A stretch of DNA of 64,000 nt from Cereibacter_A azotoformans (GCF_003050905.1 NZ_QAOT01000016.1); one strand, 5' to 3'; shown: positions 8,274 to 19,380, numbered from the stretch's first letter. A program made the numbers and translations. Notes: a model not told the origin generated them from the letters alone.

Positions 8274-8593
8274 GAAACGCGATCCTCGAAACGCGCTCCG
8301 CCGCCTGCGGCGCGGCCGCATCCGAAAGCGGAGGAGCATCCTCATCTAACGTATGGGGTGGGGCAGAATTGTGGCGCCCCGCACGAGACTTGGCGGATTG
8401 GGCCGGCTGCCGGAAACGGTGCCGCGGCCGGCCTGTGGATTGTTCCGCGTTCCGCGGGCCCGGACGCCTGCGAAAGGCGCCGGCGCCGGGCCGGCGAATC
8501 GCTTTGGCTGCCGAAGGAGGTGACGACCGGGCCGGGGCGGACTAGCTTGCACCCCGGGCGCACGCCGCGCCCGATGCGAGGAGGAGGCATACC

Positions 8594-10021
8594 ATGCATG
8601 TCGCAGAACCCGGTTTCCGCGAATCCGTCGATCTGATGTTCAATCGCGCGGTGGCGCTCATGGATCTGTCGCCTGGCCTCGAGGAGAAGATCCGGGTCTG
8701 CAACTCGACCTACACCGTGCGCTTCGGGGTGCGGCTGCGGGGCAAGATCTTCACCTTCACCGGATACCGCTCGGTCCATTCCGAGCATATGGAGCCGGTG
8801 AAGGGCGGGATCCGCTACTCGCTCTCGGTGAGCCAGGACGAGGTGGAGGCGCTGGCCGCGCTGATGACCTACAAATGCGCGCTGGTCGAGACGCCCTTCG
8901 GCGGCTCGAAGGGCGGGCTCTGCATCGACCCGCGCGAATGGGACGAGCATGAACTCGAGCAGATCACCCGCCGCTTCGCCTACGAACTGGCCAAGCGCGA
9001 CCTGATCCATCCCGCGCAGAACGTGCCCGCCCCGGACATGGGAACGGGCGAGCGCGAGATGGCCTGGATTGCCGACCAGTATGCGCGGATGAACACCACC
9101 GACATCAACGCGCGCGCCTGCGTGACCGGCAAGCCGATCAATGCGGGCGGCATTCATGGCCGGGTCGAGGCGACGGGCCGGGGCGTGCAGTTCGCGCTTC
9201 GCGAATTCTTCCGGCACGCGGACGACAAGGCGCGCGCCGGCCTTTCGGGCGATCTCGAGGGAAAGCGGGTGATCGTGCAGGGGCTTGGCAACGTGGGCTA
9301 CCATGCGGCCAAGTTCCTCTCGGAAGAGGACGGGGCGAAGGTCGTGGCCGTGATCGAGCGCGACGGGGCGCTGGTGAACCCGGCGGGCATCCCGATCGAG
9401 GAACTCCGCCACTGGATGCTCAAGACCGGCTCGATCCGGGGCTTTGCGCATGCCGACTTCACCGAAGAGGGCGGCGCGGTGCTGGAGGAGGAGTGCGACA
9501 TCCTCATGCCCGCGGCCATGGAGGGCGTGATCACCCGCGACAACGCCGCCCGGATCAAGGCGCCGCTGATCATCGAGGCCGCCAACGGGCCGGTGACGTT
9601 CGGCGCGGACGAGATCCTGCGGCAGAAGGGGACGGTCATCATCCCCGACCTCTATGCAAACGCCGGCGGCGTGACGGTCTCCTACTTCGAGTGGGTGAAG
9701 AACCTCAGCCACATCCGCTTCGGCCGGATGCAGCGCCGCGCCGAGGAGGCGCGGAGCCGGGCGCTTGTCGAGGAGCTGGAGCGGCTCTCGGCCGATCAGG
9801 GGCTGGGCTGGCAGCTGGCGCCGGATTTCAAGGAGAAGTTCATGCAGGGCTCGGACGAACTGGCGCTGGTGCGCTCGGGGCTCGATGATGCGATGCGCAT
9901 CGCCTACCAGTCGATGCGCGAGGTCTGGCACGGGGGCGACGGGGTCGAGGATCTGCGGGTGGCCGCCTATATCGTGGCGATCCGGCGCGTGGCGGCGACC
10001 TATCGGTCGAAGGGGCTGTAA
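8594..10021 (+). CDS. gdhA: Glu/Leu/Phe/Val-type glutamate dehydrogenase
   Basis: It interconverts 2-oxoglutarate plus ammonium and glutamate. The 475-residue protein shows the dimerisation/substrate region PVKGGIRYSLSVSQDEVEAL, the catalytic-lysine motif PFGGSKGGL (about residue 105-113) and the PAPDMGTGEREMAWIADQY motif with the catalytic Asp. The Rossmann fold VQGLGNVGYHAAKFL is followed by VIERD, an acidic residue at the end of the second strand that usually favours NAD over NADP. The ATG at 8594 is preceded by GGAGGAGG. A palindromic repeat directly after the stop (10027-10076) probably terminates it. It stands alone; the 250 bases upstream are GC-rich with no gene. Confidence 0.92.
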   Translation: MHVAEPGFRESVDLMFNRAVALMDLSPGLEEKIRVCNSTYTVRFGVRLRGKIFTFTGYRSVHSEHMEPVKGGIRYSLSVSQDEVEALAALMTYKCALVETPFGGSKGGLCIDPREWDEHELEQITRRFAYELAKRDLIHPAQNVPAPDMGTGEREMAWIADQYARMNTTDINARACVTGKPINAGGIHGRVEATGRGVQFALREFFRHADDKARAGLSGDLEGKRVIVQGLGNVGYHAAKFLSEEDGAKVVAVIERDGALVNPAGIPIEELRHWMLKTGSIRGFAHADFTEEGGAVLEEECDILMPAAMEGVITRDNAARIKAPLIIEAANGPVTFGADEILRQKGTVIIPDLYANAGGVTVSYFEWVKNLSHIRFGRMQRRAEEARSRALVEELERLSADQGLGWQLAPDFKEKFMQGSDELALVRSGLDDAMRIAYQSMREVWHGGDGVEDLRVAAYIVAIRRVAATYRSKGL

Positions 10022-10026
10022 GTTAA

Positions 10027-10076
10027 GGGTGGGGGCGCTGCCCCCACCCCCCCCGGGATATTTGGGCCAGAATGAA
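10027..10076 (+). repeat. dispersed palindromic repeat, copy 1 (likely gdhA terminator)
   Basis: It begins with a perfect hairpin GGGTGGGGGC-GCT-GCCCCCACCC (10027-10049), then CCCCCCCGGGATATTTG and GGCCAGAATGAAG. The tail is shared with four other sites in this window. It starts six bases after the glutamate dehydrogenase stop, so the stem may terminate or protect that transcript. Confidence 0.8.
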
Positions 10077-10172
10077 GTGGGCGGGCGCGGCGCCGGTCGG
10101 TGGCGGCGCTCGCAAGGGGGGCGCTGTCGGTGGCTGCTGGACTCGGGGGCCGGGCGGCACGATAACCGGAGC

Positions 10173-12137
10173 ATGAGCCTGCCACCCGGATTCCTCGACG
10201 AACTGCGCAACCGCGTCCCGCTCTCGCAGGTGGTCGGGCGCAAGGTGACATGGGATCTGCGCAAGTCGAACCAGGGCAGGGGCGACTTCTGGGCGCCGTG
10301 TCCGTTCCATCAGGAGAAGTCGGCGAGCTTTCACGTCGATGACCGCAAGGGCTTCTACTACTGCTTCGGCTGCCATGCGAAGGGCGATGCCATCGGCTTC
10401 GTGAAGGAAACCGAGAACGTGGGCTTCATGGAGGCCGTCGAGATCCTCGCGCGGGAGGCGGGGATGACGATGCCGGCCCGCGATCCGCGGGCGGCGGAGA
10501 AGGCGGACCGGCGAAGCCAGCTGGCCGAGGCGATGGAGGAGGCGGTGAAGTTCTACCGTCTCCAGCTGCGCACCGGGGCGGCCTCGGCGGCCCGCGACTA
10601 TCTGGTGCGGCGCCGCCTCTCGAATGAGGGGCAGGAGCGGTTCGGGATCGGTTTCGCGCCCGACGGGCGGCAGGCCCTGTTCCAGGCCCTGACCGGCAAG
10701 GGGATTGCGGCGGAACTGCTGGTCGAGGCGGGGCTCTGCGCCCGGCCCGAGGATGGCGGCGCGCCCTATGACCGCTTTCGCAACCGCATCATCTTTCCGA
10801 TCCGGGACGCGCGCGGGCGGGCGATCAGCCTCGGCGGGCGGGCGATGGATCCGGCGGCGCGGGCGAAATATCTCAACGGGCCCGAGACGCCGCTCTTCGA
10901 CAAGGGGCGAAACCTCTACAACATCGGGCCGGCGCGCGAGGCGGCGGGCAAGGGCCAGCCGCTCGTGGTGGCCGAGGGCTACATGGATGTGATCGCGCTC
11001 TCGGAGGCGGGCTTCGGGGCCACTGTGGCGCCGCTCGGGACGGCGGTCACCGAGGATCAGCTGCGCCTGATGTGGCGCATCCATTCCGAGCCGGTGATCG
11101 CGCTCGACGGGGATGCGGCGGGCCTGCGGGCGGCGCTGCGGGTGGTGGATCTGGCGCTGCCACTGCTGGAGGCGGGGCAGGGGCTGCGCTTTGCGGTGCT
11201 GCCGCCGGGGCTCGATCCCGACGATCTCATCCGCTCGGAGGGGGCCGCGGCCATGGCGCGCGTGATCGAGGGCGCGCAGCCGATGGTGAGCCTGCTCTGG
11301 CGGCGCGAGACCGAAGGGCAGATCTTCGACAGCCCCGAGCGGCGGGCCGCGCTGGACAAGCGGCTGCGGGCGGCGGTGCAGCGGATCGCGGACCCGACGA
11401 TCCGGCGGCACTACGGCGACGAGCTGAACCGGCTGCGGATGGATCTCTTCGGCAGCGCCACGCCGCGGCGGGCCTTTCATCGGGGCGGGCGCCGCGAGGC
11501 CGGGGCCGGGATGCAGGTCTCGGTCGCGCGCAACTCGCTGCTGGCGCGGGCGGCGAGCGAGGCGGCGGAGGAGCAGTTGCAGGAGGCCGTGCTGCTGGCC
11601 GCGCTGGTGACGCATCCGGGGCTGGTTGCGCGATTCGAGGCCGGGATCGAGGCGGTGGACTTTCTGGGCGAGGGCCACCGGCAGGTGTGGCGGTCCCTGA
11701 TGCGCCACGCCCTTCCGGGGGTGGAGGTGCGCGACCTGCGCGCGCGGATCGCAGCGGAGGCGGGAGAGGGGCTTGAAAAGCTCCTGTCGGAGAGCCACCT
11801 GCGCATAGCGCCCGGTGCGCGGGAGGGCGACGAGGACGATCTGGCCGAACAATGCGTGCGCGAGGCGCTGGCCAAGAAGGCCGCCCGCATCGCCGCCCGG
11901 CGCGAGATCGAGGAGGCGCTCGAGGACATCAACGGCCTGCCGGACGAAAGCCTCACATGGCGGATCGACCAGATCAACCGCGCGCGATTCGATGCGGCAC
12001 GTGGTCCCGCCCAGGCCGGGCCGGAGGTCATCATCGCGCCCAACGGGGTCGAACTGAACAGGGACGAAGTGGAATACATGAAGAAGTCTTTCGACCAGAT
12101 CGATTTTTCCCGTGGCGGCCGGACGAGGCACCGATAG
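10173..12137 (+). CDS. dnaG: DNA primase DnaG
   Basis: It makes RNA primers for replication. The 654-residue product has the N-terminal CHC2 zinc ribbon (CPFHQEKSASFHV, then FYYCFGCHAKGDAIGF, residues 40-70) and the TOPRIM core with VVAEGYMDVIAL and the acidic metal motif ALDGDAAG. A C-terminal DnaB-binding helical region follows (from about residue 480). The ATG at 10173 opens the conserved MSLPPGFLDELRNRVPLSQV start; the open frame extends further upstream, but there it only shadows gdhA. It is followed by rpoD after 141 bases, the common dnaG-rpoD order. Confidence 0.96.
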   Translation: MSLPPGFLDELRNRVPLSQVVGRKVTWDLRKSNQGRGDFWAPCPFHQEKSASFHVDDRKGFYYCFGCHAKGDAIGFVKETENVGFMEAVEILAREAGMTMPARDPRAAEKADRRSQLAEAMEEAVKFYRLQLRTGAASAARDYLVRRRLSNEGQERFGIGFAPDGRQALFQALTGKGIAAELLVEAGLCARPEDGGAPYDRFRNRIIFPIRDARGRAISLGGRAMDPAARAKYLNGPETPLFDKGRNLYNIGPAREAAGKGQPLVVAEGYMDVIALSEAGFGATVAPLGTAVTEDQLRLMWRIHSEPVIALDGDAAGLRAALRVVDLALPLLEAGQGLRFAVLPPGLDPDDLIRSEGAAAMARVIEGAQPMVSLLWRRETEGQIFDSPERRAALDKRLRAAVQRIADPTIRRHYGDELNRLRMDLFGSATPRRAFHRGGRREAGAGMQVSVARNSLLARAASEAAEEQLQEAVLLAALVTHPGLVARFEAGIEAVDFLGEGHRQVWRSLMRHALPGVEVRDLRARIAAEAGEGLEKLLSESHLRIAPGAREGDEDDLAEQCVREALAKKAARIAARREIEEALEDINGLPDESLTWRIDQINRARFDAARGPAQAGPEVIIAPNGVELNRDEVEYMKKSFDQIDFSRGGRTRHR

Positions 12138-12278
12138 GGCCCCGACTCGGCGCGGCCGTAAAAACTGCGGCCCGTGCGCTTCCCCCACCTGTGATTCGAG
12201 CTATTGATTCGCTATATCGTCCCGACGATTCGACTTTCGCTTCGGCAAGACCACCCTCCGCGCTTCTGAGGAGCATCC

Positions 12279-14282
<2,004 letters not shown>

Positions 14283-14293
14283 GGAGCGGTTCC

Positions 14294-14674
14294 ATGATCC
14301 GTCATCTCGTGATTGCCTCTGTCGCCGCGCTGGCCCTTGCAGGGCCGGCGGCGGCCTACATCGCGCAGAACGGTCTGCAGGTCCGGGCCGAAAGCGGCGG
14401 CAGCTTTCTGGTTGTGGGCAGCCCGGGGCAGGGGCCGGGCGAAAGCTGGTGCGCGGCGGGGGATTATGTGATGGCGATGGGCCTTGCGCCGACGACCCGG
14501 ATCTGGCGCCTGTCCGAGCCGCCGCGGCGGCAGGGCGAGGGCGTGCGTTTTGGCCTGTCGCCTGAGGGTGCGGCCAGCAAGACCGGCCTCTTCATCCTGG
14601 GCTCCGAGGATGCGTCGCTCAGCGCGATCCACGCCCGCACCCTCTGCCGGAAGGACCCGCCGATCAACGATTGA
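14294..14674 (+). CDS. hypothetical exported protein
   Basis: A 126-residue product that starts eleven bases after rpoD with AAGGAG ahead of the ATG. It has a clear Sec signal peptide (MIRHLVIASVAALALAGPAA, cleavage near AAA-YI, residue 21). The mature domain of about 105 residues has two cysteines (ESWCAAG near 57, TLCRKD near 118) that could form a disulphide, and glycine-rich beta-like segments. I do not recognise the family, but it looks like a conserved small periplasmic protein of Rhodobacterales. Transcription with rpoD is likely from the spacing; a terminator follows at 14699. Confidence 0.7.
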   Translation: MIRHLVIASVAALALAGPAAAYIAQNGLQVRAESGGSFLVVGSPGQGPGESWCAAGDYVMAMGLAPTTRIWRLSEPPRRQGEGVRFGLSPEGAASKTGLFILGSEDASLSAIHARTLCRKDPPIND

Positions 14675-14698
14675 TCGCCCCTGACAGGATGAGTCCGA

Positions 14699-14724
14699 GG
14701 GTCGGCCGATGCGCCGGCCCTTTT
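14699..14724 (+). terminator. intrinsic terminator after the rpoD unit
   Basis: GGGTCGGC (14699-14706, one G-U pair) and GCCGGCCC (14713-14720) form an 8-bp stem, followed by TTTTC. It lies 25 bases beyond the stop of the small exported protein. The 220 bases between it and nrdR hold no gene and should carry the nrdR promoter. Confidence 0.75.
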
Positions 14725-14944
14725 CATTTCCGGGTGCCAGCCCGTCCTCGCGCGCCGGCAGGACCCTTCGATCCGGCCGCCTGAGTCTCCTGCGCCACAG
14801 CCCGCGTCCCTCATCTGGGGGTTTGAGATTTCCGCTGTGCAACCCCTCGGCCTCTGGCTATGGTCTTGTGGATAACGAGAGGGGCACCCCCCGGATCTGA
14901 TCTCCGGGGCCTGCGCCCCCGACCTGAGGCATGAGGGAGAGGCG

Positions 14945-15412
14945 ATGCGCTGCCCGTTCTGCGGAAACATCGACACGCAAGTGAAAGACAGCCGCCCGGC
15001 CGAGGATCATGTCTCGATCCGCCGCCGCCGCTTCTGCCCGGCCTGCGGCGGCCGGTTCACGACCTACGAGCGGGTGCAGCTGCGCGATCTCGTCGTGATC
15101 AAATCCTCGGGCAAACGCGAGGATTTCGATCGCACCAAGCTGGAACGTTCGATCCGCATCGCGATGCAGAAGCGCCCGATCGAGCCCGAGCGGATCGACC
15201 AGATGATCTCGGGCATCGTGCGGCGGCTGGAGAGCCTGGGCGACACCGACATCCCTTCGAAGGTGATCGGCGAGATCGTGATGGAGAGCCTCGCGCGGAT
15301 CGACACGGTCGCCTACGTTCGCTTTGCGAGCGTTTACAAGAACTTCCAGGCGGCGGACGATTTCGACAAGTTCGTGTCCGAGCTGCGTCCCACCGCCCCC
15401 GCGGAAGAGTGA
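14945..15412 (+). CDS. nrdR: transcriptional repressor NrdR
   Basis: NrdR represses ribonucleotide reductase genes in response to ATP/dATP. The 155-residue protein has the N-terminal zinc ribbon (MRCPFCGN with its pair CPACGGRFTTYERV at residues 31-44) and an ATP-cone domain (about residues 49-139, VIKSSGKREDFDRTKLERSI). Length is typical. The ATG at 14945 is five bases after GAGAGG. The last bases overlap ribD (GTGA), the usual nrdR-ribD arrangement of alphaproteobacteria. Confidence 0.95.
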   Translation: MRCPFCGNIDTQVKDSRPAEDHVSIRRRRFCPACGGRFTTYERVQLRDLVVIKSSGKREDFDRTKLERSIRIAMQKRPIEPERIDQMISGIVRRLESLGDTDIPSKVIGEIVMESLARIDTVAYVRFASVYKNFQAADDFDKFVSELRPTAPAEE

Positions 15413-16497
15413 CCGACGCCGACCACATGGCCCATGCGCTGCGGCTGGGCGCGCGGGGCCTCGGGCGGACCTGGCCCAACCCGGCGGTGGGCTGCGTGAT
15501 CGTGAAGGCGGGGCGCGTGGTGGGCCGCGGCTGGACCCGTCCCGGCGGGCGCCCCCACGCCGAGCCTGTGGCGCTGGCCGAGGCCGGGGTCGCGGCGTTG
15601 GGGGCCACGGCCTATGTCACGCTCGAGCCCTGCGCGCATCATGGGCGGACGCCGCCCTGCGCCGAGGCGCTTGCCGCCGCCGGGGTCGCCCGTGTGGTGA
15701 CGGCCGCCGGCGATCCCGATCCGCGCGTTGCGGGCCGCGGGCACGCCCTGCTGCGGGCGGCGGGAATTGCCGTGACCGAAGGTGTTCTCGAGGCGGAGGC
15801 GCGCGCGGCCAACGCGGGGTTCCTGAAGCGCGTGACCCTTGGGCTGCCCTTCGTCACGCTGAAGCTGGCGGCGAGCGTCGATGGGCGCATCGCCACCGCC
15901 TCGGGCGAGAGCCGCTGGATCACGGGGGCGCATGCGCGGCGGGCCGTTCATGCGATGCGAATGCGGCATGATGCGGTGATGGTGGGCGTGGGAACGGCGC
16001 TGGCCGACGACCCCGACCTCTCCGTGCGAGACCTGGGGGCGGCGCACCAGCCGGTGCGGATCGTGGTGGACAGCCTCCTGCGCCATTCCTGCGACAGCCG
16101 CCTGGGGCGGACCGCGCGGCATGTGCCGGTCTGGCTCTGCCACGGGCCGGATGCGCCCGAAGCCGCGCGGGCCGGCTGGCGGGCGGCGGGTGCGCTCCTG
16201 CTCGAATGCGAGGCGGGGCCGGACGGGCTCGATCCGGCCGCGGTGATGCGGCGCCTGGCGTCCGAAGGGCTGACGCGCATCTTCTGCGAGGGGGGCGCGC
16301 GGCTCGGCGCGGCCCTGGTGCGGGCCGGCCTCTGCGACGAGCTTGTGTCCTTTACGGCCGGCAAGCTGATCGGCGAGGAGGGACGCGGCGCGATGGGGCC
16401 CTTGCGGCTGGCGCAGCTTGCCGGAGCGCCGGCCTTCCGGCTGGCCTCGGTCGAGACGGTGGGCGTGGATCTTCTGGCGCGCTGGCGGCCGCTCTGA
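15409..16497 (+). CDS. ribD: bifunctional riboflavin deaminase/reductase RibD
   Basis: It carries out two consecutive steps of riboflavin synthesis: deamination of the pyrimidine intermediate, then NADPH reduction of its ribosyl group. The 362-residue protein has the cytidine-deaminase-like zinc site (HAEPVALAEAG about residue 50, and PCAHHGRTPPCAEAL about 75) and a C-terminal DHFR-like reductase domain (VTLKLAASVDGRIATASGES, then FCEGGARLGAALVRA). The GTG start at 15409 overlaps the nrdR stop; a downstream ATG seven codons in is an alternative. No FMN riboswitch is seen ahead of it, as expected for an internal operon gene. Confidence 0.94.
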   Translation: MTDADHMAHALRLGARGLGRTWPNPAVGCVIVKAGRVVGRGWTRPGGRPHAEPVALAEAGVAALGATAYVTLEPCAHHGRTPPCAEALAAAGVARVVTAAGDPDPRVAGRGHALLRAAGIAVTEGVLEAEARAANAGFLKRVTLGLPFVTLKLAASVDGRIATASGESRWITGAHARRAVHAMRMRHDAVMVGVGTALADDPDLSVRDLGAAHQPVRIVVDSLLRHSCDSRLGRTARHVPVWLCHGPDAPEAARAGWRAAGALLLECEAGPDGLDPAAVMRRLASEGLTRIFCEGGARLGAALVRAGLCDELVSFTAGKLIGEEGRGAMGPLRLAQLAGAPAFRLASVETVGVDLLARWRPL

Positions 16498-16520
16498 GGA
16501 CTGCCCGCCGGGCAGTCCTC
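16496..16520. terminator. perfect hairpin between convergent ribD and gloA
   Basis: GAGGACTGCCC (16496-16506) and GGGCAGTCCTC (16510-16520) form a perfect 11-bp stem with loop GCC. It begins within the ribD stop codon and ends 13 bases from the gloA stop. Without a T run on either strand it may act as a bidirectional 3' stabiliser or a weak terminator. Confidence 0.6.
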
Positions 16521-16533
16521 GAAGGCGCAGGCC

Positions 16534-16962
16534 TTACCAGTGGCCGGTGTTCGGCATCGAGGCCCAGGGCTCGGCCGGGGGCAGCGCATCGCCCATCTGC
16601 AGCAGTTCGATCGAGATGTTGTCGGGGCTGCGGACGAAGGCCATGTGGCCGTCGCGCGGGGGGCGGTTGATCGTGACACCCGCCGCCTGCAGCCGGGCGC
16701 ACATGTCGTAGATATCCTCGACCGCATAGGCGAGATGGCCGAAATGGCGGCTGTCGGAGGGCAGGCCCTCGTCGCCGTCCCAGTTGTAGGTGAGCTCGAC
16801 CGGGCATTCGGGCTGTCCGGGCGGCGCCATGAAGACGAGGGTGAAGCGGCCCTTCTCGCTCTCGGTGCGGCGTGTTTCCTCCAGCCCGAGAAGGCGGAAG
16901 AACTCCATGCTCTTCTCGAGGTCGAGGACGCGGACCATGGTGTGGAGATATTTGACCTGCAT
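16534..16962 (-). CDS. gloA: lactoylglutathione lyase (glyoxalase I)
   Basis: It converts the methylglyoxal-glutathione hemithioacetal to S-lactoylglutathione. The 142-residue product has the vicinal oxygen chelate fold with all four metal ligands recognisable: His in YLHTMVRV (residue 6), Glu in PVELTYNW, His in HLAYAVEDI and Glu in ISIELLQMG. The ATG at 16962 has AAAGGGA suitably upstream; an in-frame ATG five codons earlier (16977) would put its own start over that binding site. It is convergent with ribD and alone in its unit. Confidence 0.9.
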   Translation of the reverse strand: MQVKYLHTMVRVLDLEKSMEFFRLLGLEETRRTESEKGRFTLVFMAPPGQPECPVELTYNWDGDEGLPSDSRHFGHLAYAVEDIYDMCARLQAAGVTINRPPRDGHMAFVRSPDNISIELLQMGDALPPAEPWASMPNTGHW

Positions 16963-17090
16963 GTGGTTCCCTTTCATGTTTTGGGGGCAGGCTAGCCAGA
17001 TTGCGGCGGGAAGGAAACCGTGGGCAGGAGGCAGGTGCGATGGTCGGCCGGTAAACCGACTGGCATGGCGGGCGGCGGTCTGGTAGCAAC

Positions 17091-17140
17091 CGCCGGGGGC
17101 TCTGCCCCCGGACCCCCGGGATATTTTCGCAGAGTGAAAA
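17091..17140 (+). repeat. dispersed palindromic repeat, copy 2
   Basis: The stem CCGGGGGC-TCT-GCCCCCGG is followed by ACCCCCGGGATATTTTCG and CAGAGTGAAAA. Its 8-bp stem and CCCGGGATATTT core match copy 5 (47206-47255) exactly, while the tail has drifted. It lies 28 bases upstream of thyA. Confidence 0.8.
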
Positions 17141-17168
17141 TGGCAGGGGCGGGACAGGGAGGACCGGC

Positions 17169-18065
17169 GTGGCGCATCCGGAGCAGCATTATCTCGATCT
17201 TCTGGCGCAGGTGCTTGCGCGCGGCGACCGGCGGGTGGACCGGACCGGCGTGGGCACGCTTTCGCTGTTCGGAGCGATGCTGCGGTTCGACCTGTCGAAG
17301 GGCGCGGCGCCGATCCTGACCACGAAGAAGGTTTACTGGAAGACCGCGGTGAAGGAGATGCTGTGGTTCCTCACCGGCGGCACGAACATCCGGCCGCTGC
17401 TGCAACAGAATGTGCGGATCTGGACCGACTGGCCGCTGGCGGCCTATCGGCGCGCGACGGGCGAGGAGATTGGCCAGGCCGAGTTCGAGGCCCGGATCGT
17501 GGCGGATGAAGGGTTTGCTGCCCGTTGGGGCGATCTCGGGCCCGTCTATGGCAAGCAGTGGCGGCATTGGCTCGGGCCGGACGGGCGCGAGCATGACCAG
17601 ATCGCGGGACTGATCGAGACGCTGCGGACCAATCCGGCAAGCCGACGGATGCTGTTCCACGCCTGGAATGTGGCCGAGGTGGGGCAGATGGCGCTGCCGC
17701 CCTGTCACATGGTCTATCAGTATCACGTCACCTCGGACGGGCGGCTGAATGCGCTGCTCTACCAGCGGTCGGTGGATCTGCTCCTGGGGGCGCCGTTCAA
17801 CTTCGTCGGCGCGGCGGCGCTGCAGCTGATGATCGCGCAGCAGGCGGACCTCCTGCCCGGAGAGCTGGTCTGGGTCGGGGGCGACACGCATCTCTATCTG
17901 AACCATCTCGAGCAGGCGCGCGAGCAGATCTCGAGGGCGCCGCGGGACTGGCCGCGGATGCGGCTGGTGCGTCGGGCGGAGAGCATCGACGACTATCGGA
18001 TCGAGGATTTCGCGGTGGAGGGCTACGAGCCCCATCCGGCGATTGCGGCGGAGGTGGCGGTCTGA
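17169..18065 (+). CDS. thyA: thymidylate synthase ThyA
   Basis: It methylates dUMP to dTMP using methylene-tetrahydrofolate. The 298-residue protein shows RTGVGTLSLFGAMLRFDLS (dUMP-binding Arg), KKVYWKTAVKEMLWFLTGGT, DLGPVYGKQWRHW, the catalytic cysteine motif LPPCHMVYQ and LNALLYQRSVDLLLGAPFN. The C-terminus ends PAIAAEVAV, close to the usual APVAV tail. The GTG at 17169 gives the expected N-terminus MAHPEQHYLDLL; no strong ribosome binding site is seen. The stop overlaps the folA start (TGATG), the conserved thyA-folA pairing. Confidence 0.94.
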   Translation: MAHPEQHYLDLLAQVLARGDRRVDRTGVGTLSLFGAMLRFDLSKGAAPILTTKKVYWKTAVKEMLWFLTGGTNIRPLLQQNVRIWTDWPLAAYRRATGEEIGQAEFEARIVADEGFAARWGDLGPVYGKQWRHWLGPDGREHDQIAGLIETLRTNPASRRMLFHAWNVAEVGQMALPPCHMVYQYHVTSDGRLNALLYQRSVDLLLGAPFNFVGAAALQLMIAQQADLLPGELVWVGGDTHLYLNHLEQAREQISRAPRDWPRMRLVRRAESIDDYRIEDFAVEGYEPHPAIAAEVAV

Positions 18066-18544
18066 TGCTGACGCTGGTGGTGGCCCGCGCGAAGGGCGGC
18101 GCGATCGGCAAGGACGGCACGATCCCCTGGCACGCGCCGGAGGATCTGGCCTTTTTCCAGCGCGAGACCCTGGGCGGCGCCCTCATCATGGGGCGGCGCA
18201 CCTGGGAGAGCCTGCCGAAGAGGCCGTTGCCACGGCGGCTGAACATCGTGGTCACCTCGCGGAAGCTGGAGGGCGAGGCGCTCTTCACCTCGTTCGACGC
18301 GGCCATTCCCGCGGCGCGGGCGGCGGGCCATGCCCGGATCTATTCGATCGGCGGGGCGCGGGTCTTTTCGGCCCACTTGCCGATCGCCGACCGGCTGCTC
18401 GTGACCGAGGTCGATCTGGAGGTCGAGGGGGCGGATACCTTCTTCCCCGAGTTCGATCCGTCGGAGTGGGTCTGCGCCGCCCGGATCGAGCTGCGGGCTG
18501 CGTCGCCCGCCTGCGTGCTTTACGAATACCTGCGGCGGCGCTGA
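18065..18544 (+). CDS. folA: dihydrofolate reductase
   Basis: It regenerates tetrahydrofolate from the dihydrofolate made by ThyA. The 159-residue protein matches the DHFR core: GAIGKDGTIPWHAPEDLAFF with the catalytic Asp (E. coli D27 position), MGRRTWESLPKRPLPRR for NADPH binding, and IYSIGGARVFSAHLP. Its ATG shares one base with the thyA stop, so the two are translationally coupled and supply each other's cofactor. Length is standard for chromosomal type I enzymes. Confidence 0.95.
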   Translation: MLTLVVARAKGGAIGKDGTIPWHAPEDLAFFQRETLGGALIMGRRTWESLPKRPLPRRLNIVVTSRKLEGEALFTSFDAAIPAARAAGHARIYSIGGARVFSAHLPIADRLLVTEVDLEVEGADTFFPEFDPSEWVCAARIELRAASPACVLYEYLRRR

Positions 18545-18581
18545 TACTGGGCGGGTTCACCACCCGCACAGGAGTCGCCGC

Positions 18582-18986
18582 ATGAGTCTCGCCGTCCTTG
18601 CCATCGTCACCGGCCTTGTCTTTCTCGGGCTCGACGCGCTGATGCTGTCGCGCGTTATGAAGCCGCTGTTTGAGGCCCATATCGGGCCCTTGATGCTCGA
18701 AAGCCCGCGGATGCTGCCCGCGGCGATCTTCTATGTCGGCTACATCGCGGGGCTGATCTGGCTCGTCTCCTGGCCCGCGCTGCGCGAGGGATCGGCGATG
18801 CAGGCGCTGATTGCGGGCGCGGTGCTCGGCGCGGTGGCCTATGGCACCTACGAATTCACCAGCTACACGATCCTGCGCGACTGGCACCCGACGATGGTGG
18901 CGGTGGATCTGGCCTGGGGCGCCATCCTCACCGGCGTTTCGGCCGGCGTGGGCGTTGCGGTCACACGTTGGATCGCTCCGATCTGA
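18582..18986 (+). CDS. DUF2177-family membrane protein
   Basis: A 134-residue integral membrane protein with four hydrophobic segments (about residues 5-25, 46-66, 72-92 and 103-128), matching the DUF2177 pattern (VFLGLDALMLSRVMKPLFEAHIG near the start, AYGTYEFTSYTILRDWHP in the third loop). The function is unknown. It starts 38 bases after folA with GGAG further upstream, so cotranscription is possible. Similar proteins are widespread in alphaproteobacteria. Confidence 0.8.
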   Translation: MSLAVLAIVTGLVFLGLDALMLSRVMKPLFEAHIGPLMLESPRMLPAAIFYVGYIAGLIWLVSWPALREGSAMQALIAGAVLGAVAYGTYEFTSYTILRDWHPTMVAVDLAWGAILTGVSAGVGVAVTRWIAPI

Positions 18987-19051
18987 GGGTGCTTGCGCAG
19001 GCGCGGAAATCCGGCATCACTGGGCCCCCACATCGCGAGCACGGGCACTCC

Positions 19052-19378
19052 ATGATCCTCTACGGCATATCCACCTGCGACACCTGCAAGAAGGCGCTGA
19101 AGGCGCTGGAGGCGGCGGGACACAGCATCGAATTCCGCGACGTGCGGGCCAGGCCCCTGAGCGAGAGCGAGATCTCGGAACTGGTGACGGAGTTCGGCGA
19201 TGCGATCGTCAACCGGCAGTCCACCACCTGGCGCGGGCTTTCGGACTGGCTGAAGGCTTCGGAACCCGAGGCCCAGATTGCGGCCCAACCGACGCTGATG
19301 AAGCGTCCGGTCATCCGCACGGAGGAGGGGCTGTTTCTGGGATGGGATTCGGGGGTGCAGCGGCGGCTTCTGGGATGA
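19052..19378 (+). CDS. ArsC/Spx-family thioredoxin-fold protein (YffB-like)
   Basis: The 108-residue product begins MILYGISTCDTCKKALKALE, a CxxC-type glutaredoxin-like start of the ArsC/Spx family. It continues with FRDVRARPLSESEIS and LMKRPVIRTEEGLFLGW. The length and the LMKRPVI segment fit the YffB subgroup better than true arsenate reductases, and no ars genes are nearby, so a role in arsenic resistance is not supported. The ATG at 19052 was taken because the fold begins there; the frame is open to 18968, but that part overlaps the previous gene. It converges on the cold-shock gene. Confidence 0.82.
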   Translation: MILYGISTCDTCKKALKALEAAGHSIEFRDVRARPLSESEISELVTEFGDAIVNRQSTTWRGLSDWLKASEPEAQIAAQPTLMKRPVIRTEEGLFLGWDSGVQRRLLG

Positions 19379-19380
19379 GA

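Noticed and set aside
19052..19378. Arsenate reductase assignment
   Set aside because: It has the ArsC/Spx fold start but lacks ars neighbours and better fits the YffB-like group.
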